Shown: piece after piece, positions 39,503-47,386 of the stretch
Numbering within the stretch: position 1 is the stretch's first letter
Layout of the letters: each line of letters begins with the position of its first letter
From: a virus
Length of the DNA stretch: 49,796 bases
Virus record (IMG/VR): IMGVR_UViG_3300046028_001698
Location: 1-49,796 of that record
Direction: 5' to 3' (one strand)
Notes under the pieces: model-generated
Seen by the model: the letters and a program-made list of their open reading frames with translations, nothing else
Told to the model about the DNA's origin: nothing
Database searches by the model: none
Translations under genes and position numbers: made by a program

Positions 39503-42391
39503 TTAGGTGTCATCAACCACCTGCCAGTTTGGTATTTGCGTATCGGGTATAGCAGACCAATCTGTACTTTGCGAGCTAATAACAACCTGCCAACTTGGGT
39601 CCTGTGTGTCATCAATCGTAACCCAAACACCCGCCTGAGAGTCATCTATAGGCACCCAGTCTGGGTCTTGTACTGGAACGATTGGGTTCCAGCTAGGTAC
39701 TTCTACAGTACCGATAGAGCCATTGGCTGAAACACCAGTTACTGAGTAGCTAGAACGGGTTGTAGTTGTGCCGATGAAGCCGTCGGCTGAAACACCCGTA
39801 GGCAGTGCGTTGGCTTTACCTGAAACCGTAGTTGTACCGACGAAGCCGTCGGCTGCTATGCCTGTGACTGAGAAACCAGTTCCTAGTTTAATCTCAATTG
39901 TGCCGACGAAGCCGTCGGCTGCTATGCCTGTGACAGGCACGTCGGCTTTAGCTAAGACCTCAGATGTGCCAACGAAGCCTTCGGCTAAGACGTCTGTAAC
40001 ATCTACGTTTGTATTGAACCGCTGGTCGGTTTCCACCCCTGAGAAGGGCACGACTGAGAAGCCTGAGAAACCTAAGAGGGCCGTGTTGTCTACGTTGCCT
40101 ACGGCCTCACTAACATCACCAATGAAGCCGTCGGTTGCTACGCCTGTTAGGGTAGTGCTGGCTTTACCCGAAACCGTAGATATGCCGATAAACTCATTGG
40201 CTGAAACACCCGTAGGCAGGGCGTTAGCTTTAGCTGAGACCGCAGATGTACCGATTAACCCATTGGCTGCTACGCCTGTTACCGGTACGTTAGCTTTAGC
40301 TAAGACCGCAGATGTACCGACGAAGCCGTCGGCTGCTACGCCTGTGACAGGCACGTTGGCTTTAGCCAAGACCGCAGATGTGCCAATGAAGCCGTCGGCT
40401 GTTACGCCTGTTACTTGGTAGCTGAACCTAAACGCAACCGTGCCGACGAAGCCGTTGGCTGCTATGCCTGTTATGGTAGTGCGGCCTTTAGCCGAGATCG
40501 TAGCGGTGCCAACAAAGCCGTTGGATGCTACGCCTGTAACTGAGAAACTAATTCCTAGTTTAAATGTAGGTGTGCCAACGAAGCCTTCGGCTGCTACGCC
40601 AGTTAGGGTAGTGCTGGCTTTAGCTGAGACCGTAGATGTGCCGATGAAACCATTGGCTGCTACGCCTGTGGGTAGTGCGTTGGCTTTAGCTAAGACCGCA
40701 GATGTGCCAATGAAACCATCGGTTGCTACGCCTGTGATAGGCAAGTTGGCTTTAGCCGAGATCGTAGCGGTGCCAATGAAGCCGTTGGCTACTACGCCTG
40801 TGAGTAGTGCGTTAGCTTTAATTGAGATCGTAGATGTACCGACGAAACCTTCGGTTGCTACGCCTGTGACTGAGAAACTAGTTCCCAGTTTAAATGCAGG
40901 TGTGCCAATGAAACCATCGGCTGCTATGCCTGTGACAGGCACGTTGGCTTTAGCTAAGACCGTAGATGTGCCAATAAAGCCATTAGCCGAAACGTCTGTG
41001 ACATCTACGTTTGTGTTGAATCGTTGGTCGGTTTCCACCCCTGAGAAGGGCACGACTGAGAAGCCCGAGAAACCTAAGAGGGCCGTGTTATCTATATTGC
41101 CTAAGGTTTCGCTGACATCCCCAATGAAGCCCTCGGCTACAACACCTGTGAGTGGTACGTTGGCTTTAGCAAAGACCGTAGATGTGCCAATGAAGCCGTT
41201 GGTTGTTATGCCTGTGAGTAGTGCGTTGGCTTTAGCTGAGACCGTAGATGTGCCAATGAAGCCATTGGCTGCTACGCCAGTTAGGGTAGTGATGCCTTTG
41301 GCCGAGATCGTGGCTGTGCCAATGAAGCCTTCGGCTGAAACACCCGTAGGCAGTGCGTTAGCTTTAGCCGAGACCGCAGATGTGCCAATGAAGCCGTTGG
41401 CTAAAACACCCGTAGGCAGTGCGTTAGCTTTAGCTGAGACCGCAGACGTGCCAATGAAGCCACCGGCTGCTACGCCAGTTAGGGTAGTGCGGGCTTTAGC
41501 TGAGACCGTAGATGTGCCGATAAACCCATTAGCTGCTACGCCAGTTAGGGTAGTGCTTACTTTAGTCGAGATTGTAGCGGTGCCAATGAAACCATTGGCT
41601 GCTACGCCAGTTAGGGTAGTGCTAGCTTTAGCTAAGACCGCAGTTGTACCAATAAAGCCGTTAGCTGAAACACCCGTAGGTAGGGCGTTGGCTTTGGCTA
41701 GAACTGTTTCGTTACCGATGAACCCGTTGGTTGAGACGCCTGTTAGGGCAGTGCGGGCCTTAGCTGAGACCGTAGATGTGCCGATAAACCCGTTGGCTGA
41801 AACGCCTGTTACTCGGTAGCTAAACCTAAACGCAACTGTGCCAACGAAGCCGTTGGCTGCTACGCCTGTGACAGGCACGTTGGCTTTGGCTAGAACTGTT
41901 TCGTTACCGATGAACCCAGTAGCTGAAACGCCTGTGACAGGCACGTTGGCTTTGGCTAGAACTGTTTCGTTACCGATGAACCCAGTAGCTGAAACGCCTG
42001 TGACAGGCACGTTGGCTTTGGCTAGAACTGTTTCGTTACCGATGAACCCATTGGCTGCTATGCCTGTGACGGATACTCGGGCTTTAGCTAAGACTGCTTC
42101 ATTACCAACGAACCCATTGGCTGCTACGCCTGTGACTAGGTAACCAAACTTAATCGTAACTGCGCCAATGAAGCCACCGGCTGCTACGCCTGTTAAAGTA
42201 GTTCTGGCTTTGGCCGATACCGTAGATGTACCGACGAACCCGTTGGCTGCTACGCCTGTTACTCGGTAGCTGAACCTAAACGCAACTGTGCCAATAAACC
42301 CATTGGCTGCTACGCCTGTGGCGGATACGCTTACAGATACATTAGGTAGAGTACTAAACGGTGTAGTAGAGAGGGGAGTAAAGCCAAACAT
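39503..42391 (-). CDS. Giant tandem-repeat fibre protein (962 aa)
   Basis: After a 24-residue header come 38 tandem repeats with the core TGV(A/S)ANGF(I/V)G, mostly 22 residues and in five cases 20. Two 28-residue inserts, after units 19 and 33, contain LLGFSGFSVVPFSGVE, which resembles the header GFTPLSTTPFS; the protein therefore looks like three modules of 19, 14 and 5 units. The C-terminus has five 11-residue Trp repeats (W at 912, 923, 934, 945, 956). Repeat length suits a beta-solenoid coil, so a long fibre or spike is likely. The ribosome-binding site GGGAGGGAG is strong. The TAA may not be the true end. Confidence 0.8.
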   Translation of the reverse strand: MFGFTPLSTTPFSTLPNVSVSVSATGVAANGFIGTVAFRFSYRVTGVAANGFVGTSTVSAKARTTLTGVAAGGFIGAVTIKFGYLVTGVAANGFVGNEAVLAKARVSVTGIAANGFIGNETVLAKANVPVTGVSATGFIGNETVLAKANVPVTGVSATGFIGNETVLAKANVPVTGVAANGFVGTVAFRFSYRVTGVSANGFIGTSTVSAKARTALTGVSTNGFIGNETVLAKANALPTGVSANGFIGTTAVLAKASTTLTGVAANGFIGTATISTKVSTTLTGVAANGFIGTSTVSAKARTTLTGVAAGGFIGTSAVSAKANALPTGVLANGFIGTSAVSAKANALPTGVSAEGFIGTATISAKGITTLTGVAANGFIGTSTVSAKANALLTGITTNGFIGTSTVFAKANVPLTGVVAEGFIGDVSETLGNIDNTALLGFSGFSVVPFSGVETDQRFNTNVDVTDVSANGFIGTSTVLAKANVPVTGIAADGFIGTPAFKLGTSFSVTGVATEGFVGTSTISIKANALLTGVVANGFIGTATISAKANLPITGVATDGFIGTSAVLAKANALPTGVAANGFIGTSTVSAKASTTLTGVAAEGFVGTPTFKLGISFSVTGVASNGFVGTATISAKGRTTITGIAANGFVGTVAFRFSYQVTGVTADGFIGTSAVLAKANVPVTGVAADGFVGTSAVLAKANVPVTGVAANGLIGTSAVSAKANALPTGVSANEFIGISTVSGKASTTLTGVATDGFIGDVSEAVGNVDNTALLGFSGFSVVPFSGVETDQRFNTNVDVTDVLAEGFVGTSEVLAKADVPVTGIAADGFVGTIEIKLGTGFSVTGIAADGFVGTTTVSGKANALPTGVSADGFIGTTTTRSSYSVTGVSANGSIGTVEVPSWNPIVPVQDPDWVPIDDSQAGVWVTIDDTQDPSWQVVISSQSTDWSAIPDTQIPNWQVVDDT
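39710..42319 (-). repeat. 38-copy 60-66 bp coding repeat array
   Basis: The array encodes 38 units of the fibre protein. Most units are 66 bp, five are 60 bp, and two contain extra 84-bp inserts. Units 5-7 (about 41,860-42,060) are nearly identical at DNA level, indicating recent duplication, while others have diverged. Such arrays are prone to expansion, contraction and assembly errors. Confidence 0.85.
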
Positions 42392-42445
42392 ACTATAGCT
42401 CCCTCCCTAAGCTGCGGTTAGGTAAATACCATACAGGGTGGTAAA

Positions 42446-42619
42446 TTACCCGTTAGTTGCGCTGCCGATTGCGTTACGCATCGTCATGCCGAGGATAGCC
42501 GTAATAGCTATCTGACTTGCTTCTATAGCAGAGGCATCACCAACAAGAAAGCTGGCAATAGCGCCAATGACGCCAAGGGCACCGACGATATAAGTCTTTT
42601 TACCTTTAAACTTACCCAT
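42446..42619 (-). CDS. Holin candidate, small membrane protein (57 aa)
   Basis: ATG at 42619 with GGGAG upstream. The product starts MGKFKGKKTYIVGALG; residues 10-26 form a hydrophobic membrane segment, a short polar loop follows, and a second weakly hydrophobic helix (about 36-46) comes near the C-terminus. It is encoded two bases after the endolysin gene, the normal place for a holin. It is too short and divergent for a confident family name, so the lysis role rests on topology and neighbourhood. Confidence 0.65.
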   Translation of the reverse strand: MGKFKGKKTYIVGALGVIGAIASFLVGDASAIEASQIAITAILGMTMRNAIGSATNG

Positions 42620-42621
42620 AA

Positions 42622-43050
42622 TCATTCTCCCGTTTCTTTAAGCCATGCCGCCACATCAAATGATGGGCAGGCTTTTCTAGTACCGGGCCAGTCGCGGTGA
42701 CCGCGAATGATAATGCCCGGATAGCGTCCCTTATACGTCCTAATGAGTGTAAGGAGCGACTTCTTTTGTGCATCTGTACGGGTATCTTTAGGTTGTTTCA
42801 TACCCTTATCCATACCACCAATGTAGCAGATGCCAATGTTGCCTGTGTTTGCGTTGCCTACATGCGCACCTTTTTGGTCATCGCGCAGCGTACGGTGCAT
42901 AGAGCCATCAACCTCAATAACCCAGTGGTAGCTAGTCTGGCCGAACTTAGCCTTGTCCCACTCTGTAACCTGCTCATGCGTAACATGACGCCCTTCTGGC
43001 GTAGCCGCGCAGTGGATCGTGAGATATTTGACAGGACCTAGTTTTGCCAT
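42622..43050 (-). CDS. T7 lysozyme-like N-acetylmuramoyl-L-alanine amidase, endolysin (142 aa)
   Basis: Amidase_2 family enzyme cutting the amide bond between the glycan and peptide of peptidoglycan. Residues H13, Y41, H118, K126 and C128 line up with H17, Y46, H122, K128 and C130 of T7 lysozyme, which bind zinc and catalyse. There is no signal peptide, so it needs a holin, and a candidate lies directly downstream. The ATG at 43050 overlaps the preceding stop (TGATG); a GTG one codon upstream is possible. Length is close to T7 lysozyme (about 150). Confidence 0.92.
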   Translation of the reverse strand: MAKLGPVKYLTIHCAATPEGRHVTHEQVTEWDKAKFGQTSYHWVIEVDGSMHRTLRDDQKGAHVGNANTGNIGICYIGGMDKGMKQPKDTRTDAQKKSLLTLIRTYKGRYPGIIIRGHRDWPGTRKACPSFDVAAWLKETGE

Positions 43051-43304
43051 CACTCAGCAGCTTGTGGCTCAACCCAATCTGGGTTCAGCGCCCAATCAGT
43101 ACCGTCGAAGGTATACTTGTTACCAACCCAATCGTCGGGGGCAGTAATACCTTCGTATATGGTTGCAGTGCTGGCGTTAAGGTCAGCGATTATGAACTCA
43201 GCCGGATCGCCAACGACGATGGTGTCCTCATTCAATACAACGACTTCTGTATCATCGAGCAGATACTTAGAGAGGTTAGTAGAATTTTCAACGATGGTTT
43301 GCAT
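43050..43304 (-). CDS. Small tail-associated protein (84 aa)
   Basis: Begins MQTIVENSTNLSKYLLDDTE and ends with an acidic, Trp-containing tail (TDWALNPDWVEPQAAE). Proteins of this kind follow fibre genes in many aquatic phages and are taken as tail-fibre assembly or cap proteins, but the role is not proven. Its gene sits between the repeat fibre gene and the endolysin, overlapping the latter by one base. Confidence 0.6.
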   Translation of the reverse strand: MQTIVENSTNLSKYLLDDTEVVVLNEDTIVVGDPAEFIIADLNASTATIYEGITAPDDWVGNKYTFDGTDWALNPDWVEPQAAE

Positions 43305-43308
43305 GGGC

Positions 43309-45153
43309 TTATCCTTTTACAATAATCTTGCTTGCTGCAACAGCTGTGCCAGCAAACACGGATGGGCTATCCGCCGTCAAGCCTAGCGCTCCGGTAGTTT
43401 GTACGAAATAAGACTGTCCCGGTGTGAGGCCAGTCTGCGCATCATCGACAGCGCCCACTACTTGGACAGTAGCCGTTTGGCCGTTCGTATAGGCACCGTT
43501 ACTGAAGCCGATAAAGTTTTCAGCGGTGAGGTTGGTGCCCTTGACTGTTCCGACGATAGCAGTACCAAAGCTGGAGTTGCCGGCGTCTTGATAAGCTATG
43601 ACTACTTTTTGAGAAACGCTGTCGTAAGTGGCGGAAATGTATGGGGTAGTTGCGCTCTCAAACACAACCACAGTACCAAAACTGATGCTGGTGCCACTGA
43701 CTGTTCCGACGATAGCAGTACCAAAGCTGGAATTGCCAACGTCTTGATAAGCGATGACTACTCGTTGACTAAAGCTGTCGTAGGTGGCGGAAATGTATGC
43801 GGTACTTGCGCTCTCAAACACAACCGCAGTACCAAAACTGATGCTGGTGCCACTGACTGTTCCGACGATAGCAGTACCGTAGTTGGAGTTGGCTACGTCC
43901 CGATAAGCGATGACTACTCTCTGAGCGTTGCTGTCGTAGGTAGCGGAAATGTATGCGGTACTTGCGCTCTCAAACACAGTAGCAGTACCGAAACTGATGC
44001 TGGTGCCACTGACTGTTCCGACGATAGCCGTACCAAAGCTGGAGTTGCCAACGTCTTGATAAGCGATAACTACTTTTTGAGAAACGCTGTCGTAGGTAGC
44101 GGAAATGTCAAGGGTGGCCGCGCTCTCAAACACAGTCGCAGTACCGAAACTGATGCTGGTGCCACTGACTGTTCCGACGATAGCAGTACCAAAGGCGCTG
44201 TTGCCGTTGTCCCGATAAGCGATAACTACTTTTTGAGAAACGCTGTGGTATGTGGCGGAACTGTAGAAAGTGGCCGCGCTCCTAAACACAACCGCAGTAC
44301 CAAAACTGATGCTGGTGCCACTGACTGTTCCGACGATAGCAGTACCGTAGTTGGAGTTGCCGGAGTCTTGATAAGCAATAACTACTCTCTGAGCGTTGCT
44401 GTCGTAAGTGGCGGAAATGTCAATGGTGGCCGCGCTTTCGAACACAACCGCAGTACCAAAACTGATGCTGGTGCCGCTCACCGTACCAACGATAGCAGTA
44501 CCGTAGTTGGAGTTGGCTACGTCCCGATAAGCTATGACTACTTTTTGAGAAACGCTGTCGTAAGTGGCGGAAATGTATGTGGTATTTGCGCTCTCAAACA
44601 CAGTCGCAGTACCGAAGGTCGGGCTTGAAAAAACGACTATGCCTGCCACGCTCACTGTTCCGTCAGTATTAACGATAACCGTTGAGCCGTCTGCCAGCGT
44701 TCCAGAAGCGACAGCTTGAAACGCGGGGCCGCCTGCTGCACTCGTCCATGCCGTGCCATTGCTAGTAAGGACGTTACCTGCTGTGCCGGGTGAAGTTAAC
44801 CCAGTGCCGCCATTAGCGGCAGGCAGTGTGCCGTAGCCATCCGAAATAGCCTTACCAGCAGGATAGGTTACAAAGACATCCTTGGTACCTGCGGAGAAGG
44901 TAACCTTGGTCGTACCACCTGCACTTGATGCGAGCACCGTATCGCGGGATAGTGTTGTACCCGAAGCCGTGTAAGTGCCGATACCAACTTCCCACTCCGA
45001 ACCTGCCGTAATAGTATAATACGTAGTATTGCCGTTACCGATAGCCGTGCCAAACGAAACATACCCGATAGGGGCCGTACCACTAAGCGTGATCGTGCCC
45101 GTACCAGTTGTCGTAGTTGTGTCCTTGACACGGTCTGCGAGAATAAGTGGCAT
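43309..45153 (-). CDS. Fibre protein with seven 52-residue repeats (614 aa)
   Basis: The N-terminal 180 residues are Thr/Gly-rich beta with the common fibre start MPLILADRVKDTTTTTGTG and a GGTG linker (AANGGTGLTSPGTAGNVLTS). Then exactly seven tandem repeats of 52 residues follow (43,525-44,616), each with FGTA.VFES, ISATYDS, VVIAY.D and GTAIVGTVSGTSIS. Seven such units suggest a seven-bladed beta-propeller that could bind a receptor or sugar. The last 70 residues form a typical fibre C-terminal region. Similarity to any characterised propeller is not claimed. Confidence 0.75.
   Translation of the reverse strand: MPLILADRVKDTTTTTGTGTITLSGTAPIGYVSFGTAIGNGNTTYYTITAGSEWEVGIGTYTASGTTLSRDTVLASSAGGTTKVTFSAGTKDVFVTYPAGKAISDGYGTLPAANGGTGLTSPGTAGNVLTSNGTAWTSAAGGPAFQAVASGTLADGSTVIVNTDGTVSVAGIVVFSSPTFGTATVFESANTTYISATYDSVSQKVVIAYRDVANSNYGTAIVGTVSGTSISFGTAVVFESAATIDISATYDSNAQRVVIAYQDSGNSNYGTAIVGTVSGTSISFGTAVVFRSAATFYSSATYHSVSQKVVIAYRDNGNSAFGTAIVGTVSGTSISFGTATVFESAATLDISATYDSVSQKVVIAYQDVGNSSFGTAIVGTVSGTSISFGTATVFESASTAYISATYDSNAQRVVIAYRDVANSNYGTAIVGTVSGTSISFGTAVVFESASTAYISATYDSFSQRVVIAYQDVGNSSFGTAIVGTVSGTSISFGTVVVFESATTPYISATYDSVSQKVVIAYQDAGNSSFGTAIVGTVKGTNLTAENFIGFSNGAYTNGQTATVQVVGAVDDAQTGLTPGQSYFVQTTGALGLTADSPSVFAGTAVAASKIIVKG
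43525..44616 (-). repeat. Seven tandem 156-bp coding repeats
   Basis: Seven in-frame units of 156 bp (52 codons) run without gaps from 44616 down to 43525. Codon alignment places the first unit at the Phe of FGTATVFES and ends exactly at GTNLT. Unit ends (GTVSGTSIS) are nearly constant, while the segment before ISATYD varies most. Confidence 0.85.
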
Positions 45154-45210
45154 TACATAGGGTTCCGTAGTTTATATTATGGCTGGCTATCGGCTACGCT
45201 ACTAATGTTA

Positions 45211-45690
45211 TTAAGCTTGACCAATACGAATAATTGCGTTCGCAGCATCAAATGCTGGGAAAACGATGGTGAAATCGCCTGCCGTCGAAGTCTTATCCGA
45301 ACCAAAGTCCAGTACACATACCGCAGCGTTCGTCAGCGTGGTGTTCGCGTTCGAGTTAGCAGACGGCGTGGTATTATAAATAAGAGCGCCGCGAGCCGTA
45401 ACGGTCGCATTGGTGAACGTAAGGTCGGTAAAGTCAGTGAAACCCGTACCATTGGTAGTCGTTGAGTTAGTTGTACCGACACCGGTACGCGTCAGCGTGC
45501 CGCCACCAGCCGTGTAGTTTGTGCCGGTCACTTCGTTGGTAGCCGAATAAGCCGTCGTGTTTGCATCAATCGTAGCTGAAGAAGTGTACATGGCTAACTT
45601 GAAAGTGTCGCCACCTGTTACACGAAAGTCGTGTACGGCGAGCATAAGTTCAGCTTTGAAACTAGTGCACATTGCTTGGGTAATTGGCAT
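45211..45690 (-). CDS. Hypothetical virion structural protein (159 aa)
   Basis: Begins MPITQAMCTSFKAELMLAVH, then a Thr/Asn-rich beta region with GGDTFKLAMYTSSA and a terminal VFPAFDAANAIIRIGQA. I recognise the general pattern from aquatic tailed-phage genomes, where it lies in the virion gene cluster, but not its role; it may be a capsid decoration or tail protein. It lies 57 bases upstream of the seven-repeat fibre gene. Confidence 0.6.
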   Translation of the reverse strand: MPITQAMCTSFKAELMLAVHDFRVTGGDTFKLAMYTSSATIDANTTAYSATNEVTGTNYTAGGGTLTRTGVGTTNSTTTNGTGFTDFTDLTFTNATVTARGALIYNTTPSANSNANTTLTNAAVCVLDFGSDKTSTAGDFTIVFPAFDAANAIIRIGQA

Positions 45691-45702
45691 GTTAAGGCCT
45701 CC

Positions 45703-45987
45703 TTATATATCGAGTATGGCGGTTAGCTCTGGATGCCCCGCCTGTTTAAATTTACTTACCAGAGTTACATTATGAGACCGAATTGCTTCGTGCATATAAA
45801 ACACAATTACTTCCCGTATATTTTCTCGGAAAGCTTCGGCCTGATCGCGGATAGCTGGGTGTGTCTGACTACCTACGTACATGATCTTGTCTAATGCGCG
45901 GTCAGCAATTTCTTCAGGCGTAAACCCACGGTTATCCGAGGTCATTACCATAACGTTTCCGATATTACCTGCTGCTAAATCAAACAT
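45703..45987 (-). CDS. Small helical hypothetical protein (94 aa)
   Basis: Begins MFDLAAGNIGNVMVMTSDNR; residues 24-90 are mostly helical with an FYMHEAIRSHN segment. Similar small proteins occur between adaptor and fibre genes in aquatic phages. Function not assigned. Confidence 0.6.
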   Translation of the reverse strand: MFDLAAGNIGNVMVMTSDNRGFTPEEIADRALDKIMYVGSQTHPAIRDQAEAFRENIREVIVFYMHEAIRSHNVTLVSKFKQAGHPELTAILDI

Positions 45988-45992
45988 CTATA

Positions 45993-46655
45993 CTACCTCA
46001 CTGGGTACCGTACTTGCGGAGTCCGATACATATCTTGACGGTTCTTGCCTTCGCCCAGTTGCTTCAGCATACCCATCGCTTCGTTGTAGCGCTTTTGGTA
46101 TTCAGCAATAACGTCAGCTTCGCCTTTCATGAACGTATACGCTTCTAATAGCGCGCCGTAAAGTAAAACGCTCTCAAAGTTATCACCTAACCACGTCGAA
46201 CCTGCAACCGTAATCGACGGCGGGTAGTAGAAATAGTGAAGTTCTGCGCCGTAATTTTGGTCTGGGGTAGGTCCAAGGATGAAGGAGTTCACATCAAAGA
46301 AAGCGTAGTGAGTTGGCGGTCCCGTCACATTTGGATTAGGGAAGGACGAACGAATAAAGCTCACATCTTTATTCAGCAGGAACTCGTACGACCCAGTATT
46401 TGCGTCAATCAACGCGATTGAAAACGTAGCAAGCCAATCCGAAGGAACAGAAAGATATTTGTTGTTGGCGGTCACGCTGCCGGTGACGTTCTTCCGTAAG
46501 TCCAGAAGTTGGACTGAGTTGAAGATGCGCTCTTCGGCGTTAACGATGAAAATATCAATTTGCTCAGTCGAAGTGAGTCCACCCGACCCTACCGTATCCG
46601 GAAAGTCGTTTTCGGTGTAACCCTTAATTGCTTCGACGAGTTCAGCGTAATTCAT
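45993..46655 (-). CDS. Head-tail adaptor-like protein (220 aa)
   Basis: Begins MNYAELVEAIKGYTENDFPD and contains VNAEERIFNSVQLLDLRKNV and VTANNKYLSVPSDWL, the pattern of phage adaptor proteins that I associate with tail tubular A or DUF6682-like proteins. It probably connects head and tail. Translation is coupled to the upstream 46-residue gene (TAATG). This operon encodes a second adaptor-like protein at 47387-48094, so the two may form successive rings. Confidence 0.68.
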   Translation of the reverse strand: MNYAELVEAIKGYTENDFPDTVGSGGLTSTEQIDIFIVNAEERIFNSVQLLDLRKNVTGSVTANNKYLSVPSDWLATFSIALIDANTGSYEFLLNKDVSFIRSSFPNPNVTGPPTHYAFFDVNSFILGPTPDQNYGAELHYFYYPPSITVAGSTWLGDNFESVLLYGALLEAYTFMKGEADVIAEYQKRYNEAMGMLKQLGEGKNRQDMYRTPQVRYPVR

Positions 46656-46795
46656 TAGCCAAGCTTCTTGCTGCTGTGTGTACCCTTGGTAGCCGCACCC
46701 GTACCGCGAGTCTTCACAGTCTGAGTGTTAGCTACGTTGTTAGGATAGCCTGAGTTGTTCTTCACAATAGGCACCGTTTTTGGTTTATAGTCCAT
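46655..46795 (-). CDS. Small basic protein (46 aa)
   Basis: ATG at 46795, TAA at 46655-46657 overlapping the next ATG. The product (MDYKPKTVPIVKNNSGYPNN at its start) is Lys/Thr/Asn-rich and disordered, ending in THSSKKLG. It lies in the run of small basic proteins between adaptors. Its small size and good spacing support translation; function unknown. Confidence 0.6.
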   Translation of the reverse strand: MDYKPKTVPIVKNNSGYPNNVANTQTVKTRGTGAATKGTHSSKKLG

Positions 46796-46796
46796 A

Positions 46797-46988
46797 TTAT
46801 TTACCCCGCGAAGATGACTTCTGATTGGCGATCTTGGCTAGGTTACGGCCCATTGCACCCATCTGTGCGTTGGTCTTGCCGCCCTTGGCCATCTTAGTCA
46901 GAGGCTTACCCTTGTGCATTGCGCGCTCGTGCTTGTGCACGGCCTTCGCTGCGGTAGCCTTATCCTGCTTCATGTCTTTCTTATCCAT
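46797..46988 (-). CDS. Small Lys-rich KGG protein (63 aa)
   Basis: The ATG at 46988 follows the stop of the zinc-ribbon-like gene, with a GTG one codon upstream. The product is strongly basic, Lys/Ala/Met-rich and contains MAKGGKTNAQMG, sharing the (F/Y/M)AKGG motif with other small proteins of this operon. It may be a DNA- or RNA-binding virion component. No fold is predicted. Confidence 0.6.
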   Translation of the reverse strand: MDKKDMKQDKATAAKAVHKHERAMHKGKPLTKMAKGGKTNAQMGAMGRNLAKIANQKSSSRGK

Positions 46989-46990
46989 CA

Positions 46991-47383
46991 CTAATTCTCC
47001 GTCTCGACTGTTACGGTCCCTATTTGACCAACACCTAATAGCGTATTTGGAAGACCAAATAAACCCAAAGGATTATTTAACCCTACAGGGGCCCAACCCC
47101 ACTGAATTATGCGGCTACCATCGGTTGGGTTATTGTCCACGTTCAGGCCCGCTTGTCCATAGCTATTGTCTGGGCGTGGGTCGCGCAGCGCTTGTGGGTC
47201 ATCCACGGGGTACATACCCAACTGAAGCTGGGGCTGATCTGGTTCCCAGCAAGTGGGGCACACGAGAATGTTGATGTTCTTGGTCTTAATGACAAGCCGC
47301 TTAAGCTCCTTAAGCTTGTAGCGGAAGTTACAGCGGTCACACTGGGCGATTGCCCACTTACCAGAGGCGAACCGATTAGGCAC
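46991..47383 (-). CDS. Zinc-ribbon virion-region protein (130 aa)
   Basis: Begins MPNRFASGKWAIAQCDRC. CDRC (15-18) and CPTC (about 42-45) are spaced like a zinc ribbon, followed by a Pro/Gly/Asn-rich tail with WGWAPVGLNNP. It is encoded three bases after the adaptor-like gene. Similar zinc-ribbon proteins accompany adaptor genes in aquatic phage genomes; role unknown. Confidence 0.65.
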   Translation of the reverse strand: MPNRFASGKWAIAQCDRCNFRYKLKELKRLVIKTKNINILVCPTCWEPDQPQLQLGMYPVDDPQALRDPRPDNSYGQAGLNVDNNPTDGSRIIQWGWAPVGLNNPLGLFGLPNTLLGVGQIGTVTVETEN

Positions 47384-47386
47384 GTA

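Noticed and set aside
39768-42143. Long plus-strand open frames of 101 to 459 residues over the repeat fibre gene
   Set aside because: They are antisense shadows of the 60-66 bp coding repeats: the repeat lacks stops in that frame, and the predicted peptides are Lys/Pro/Ala repeats with no independent signals. The minus-strand frame has the ribosome-binding site and fibre features.
39710-42319. CRISPR-like regular repeat array
   Set aside because: The repeats are 60-66 bp, in one reading frame, with no unique spacers, and encode a protein repeat.
43399-44628. 409-residue plus-strand open frame over the seven-repeat fibre gene
   Set aside because: Its repeated Ser/Asp/Thr text mirrors the 156-bp repeats on the other strand. 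It has no ribosome-binding site, and the surrounding operon is on the minus strand.
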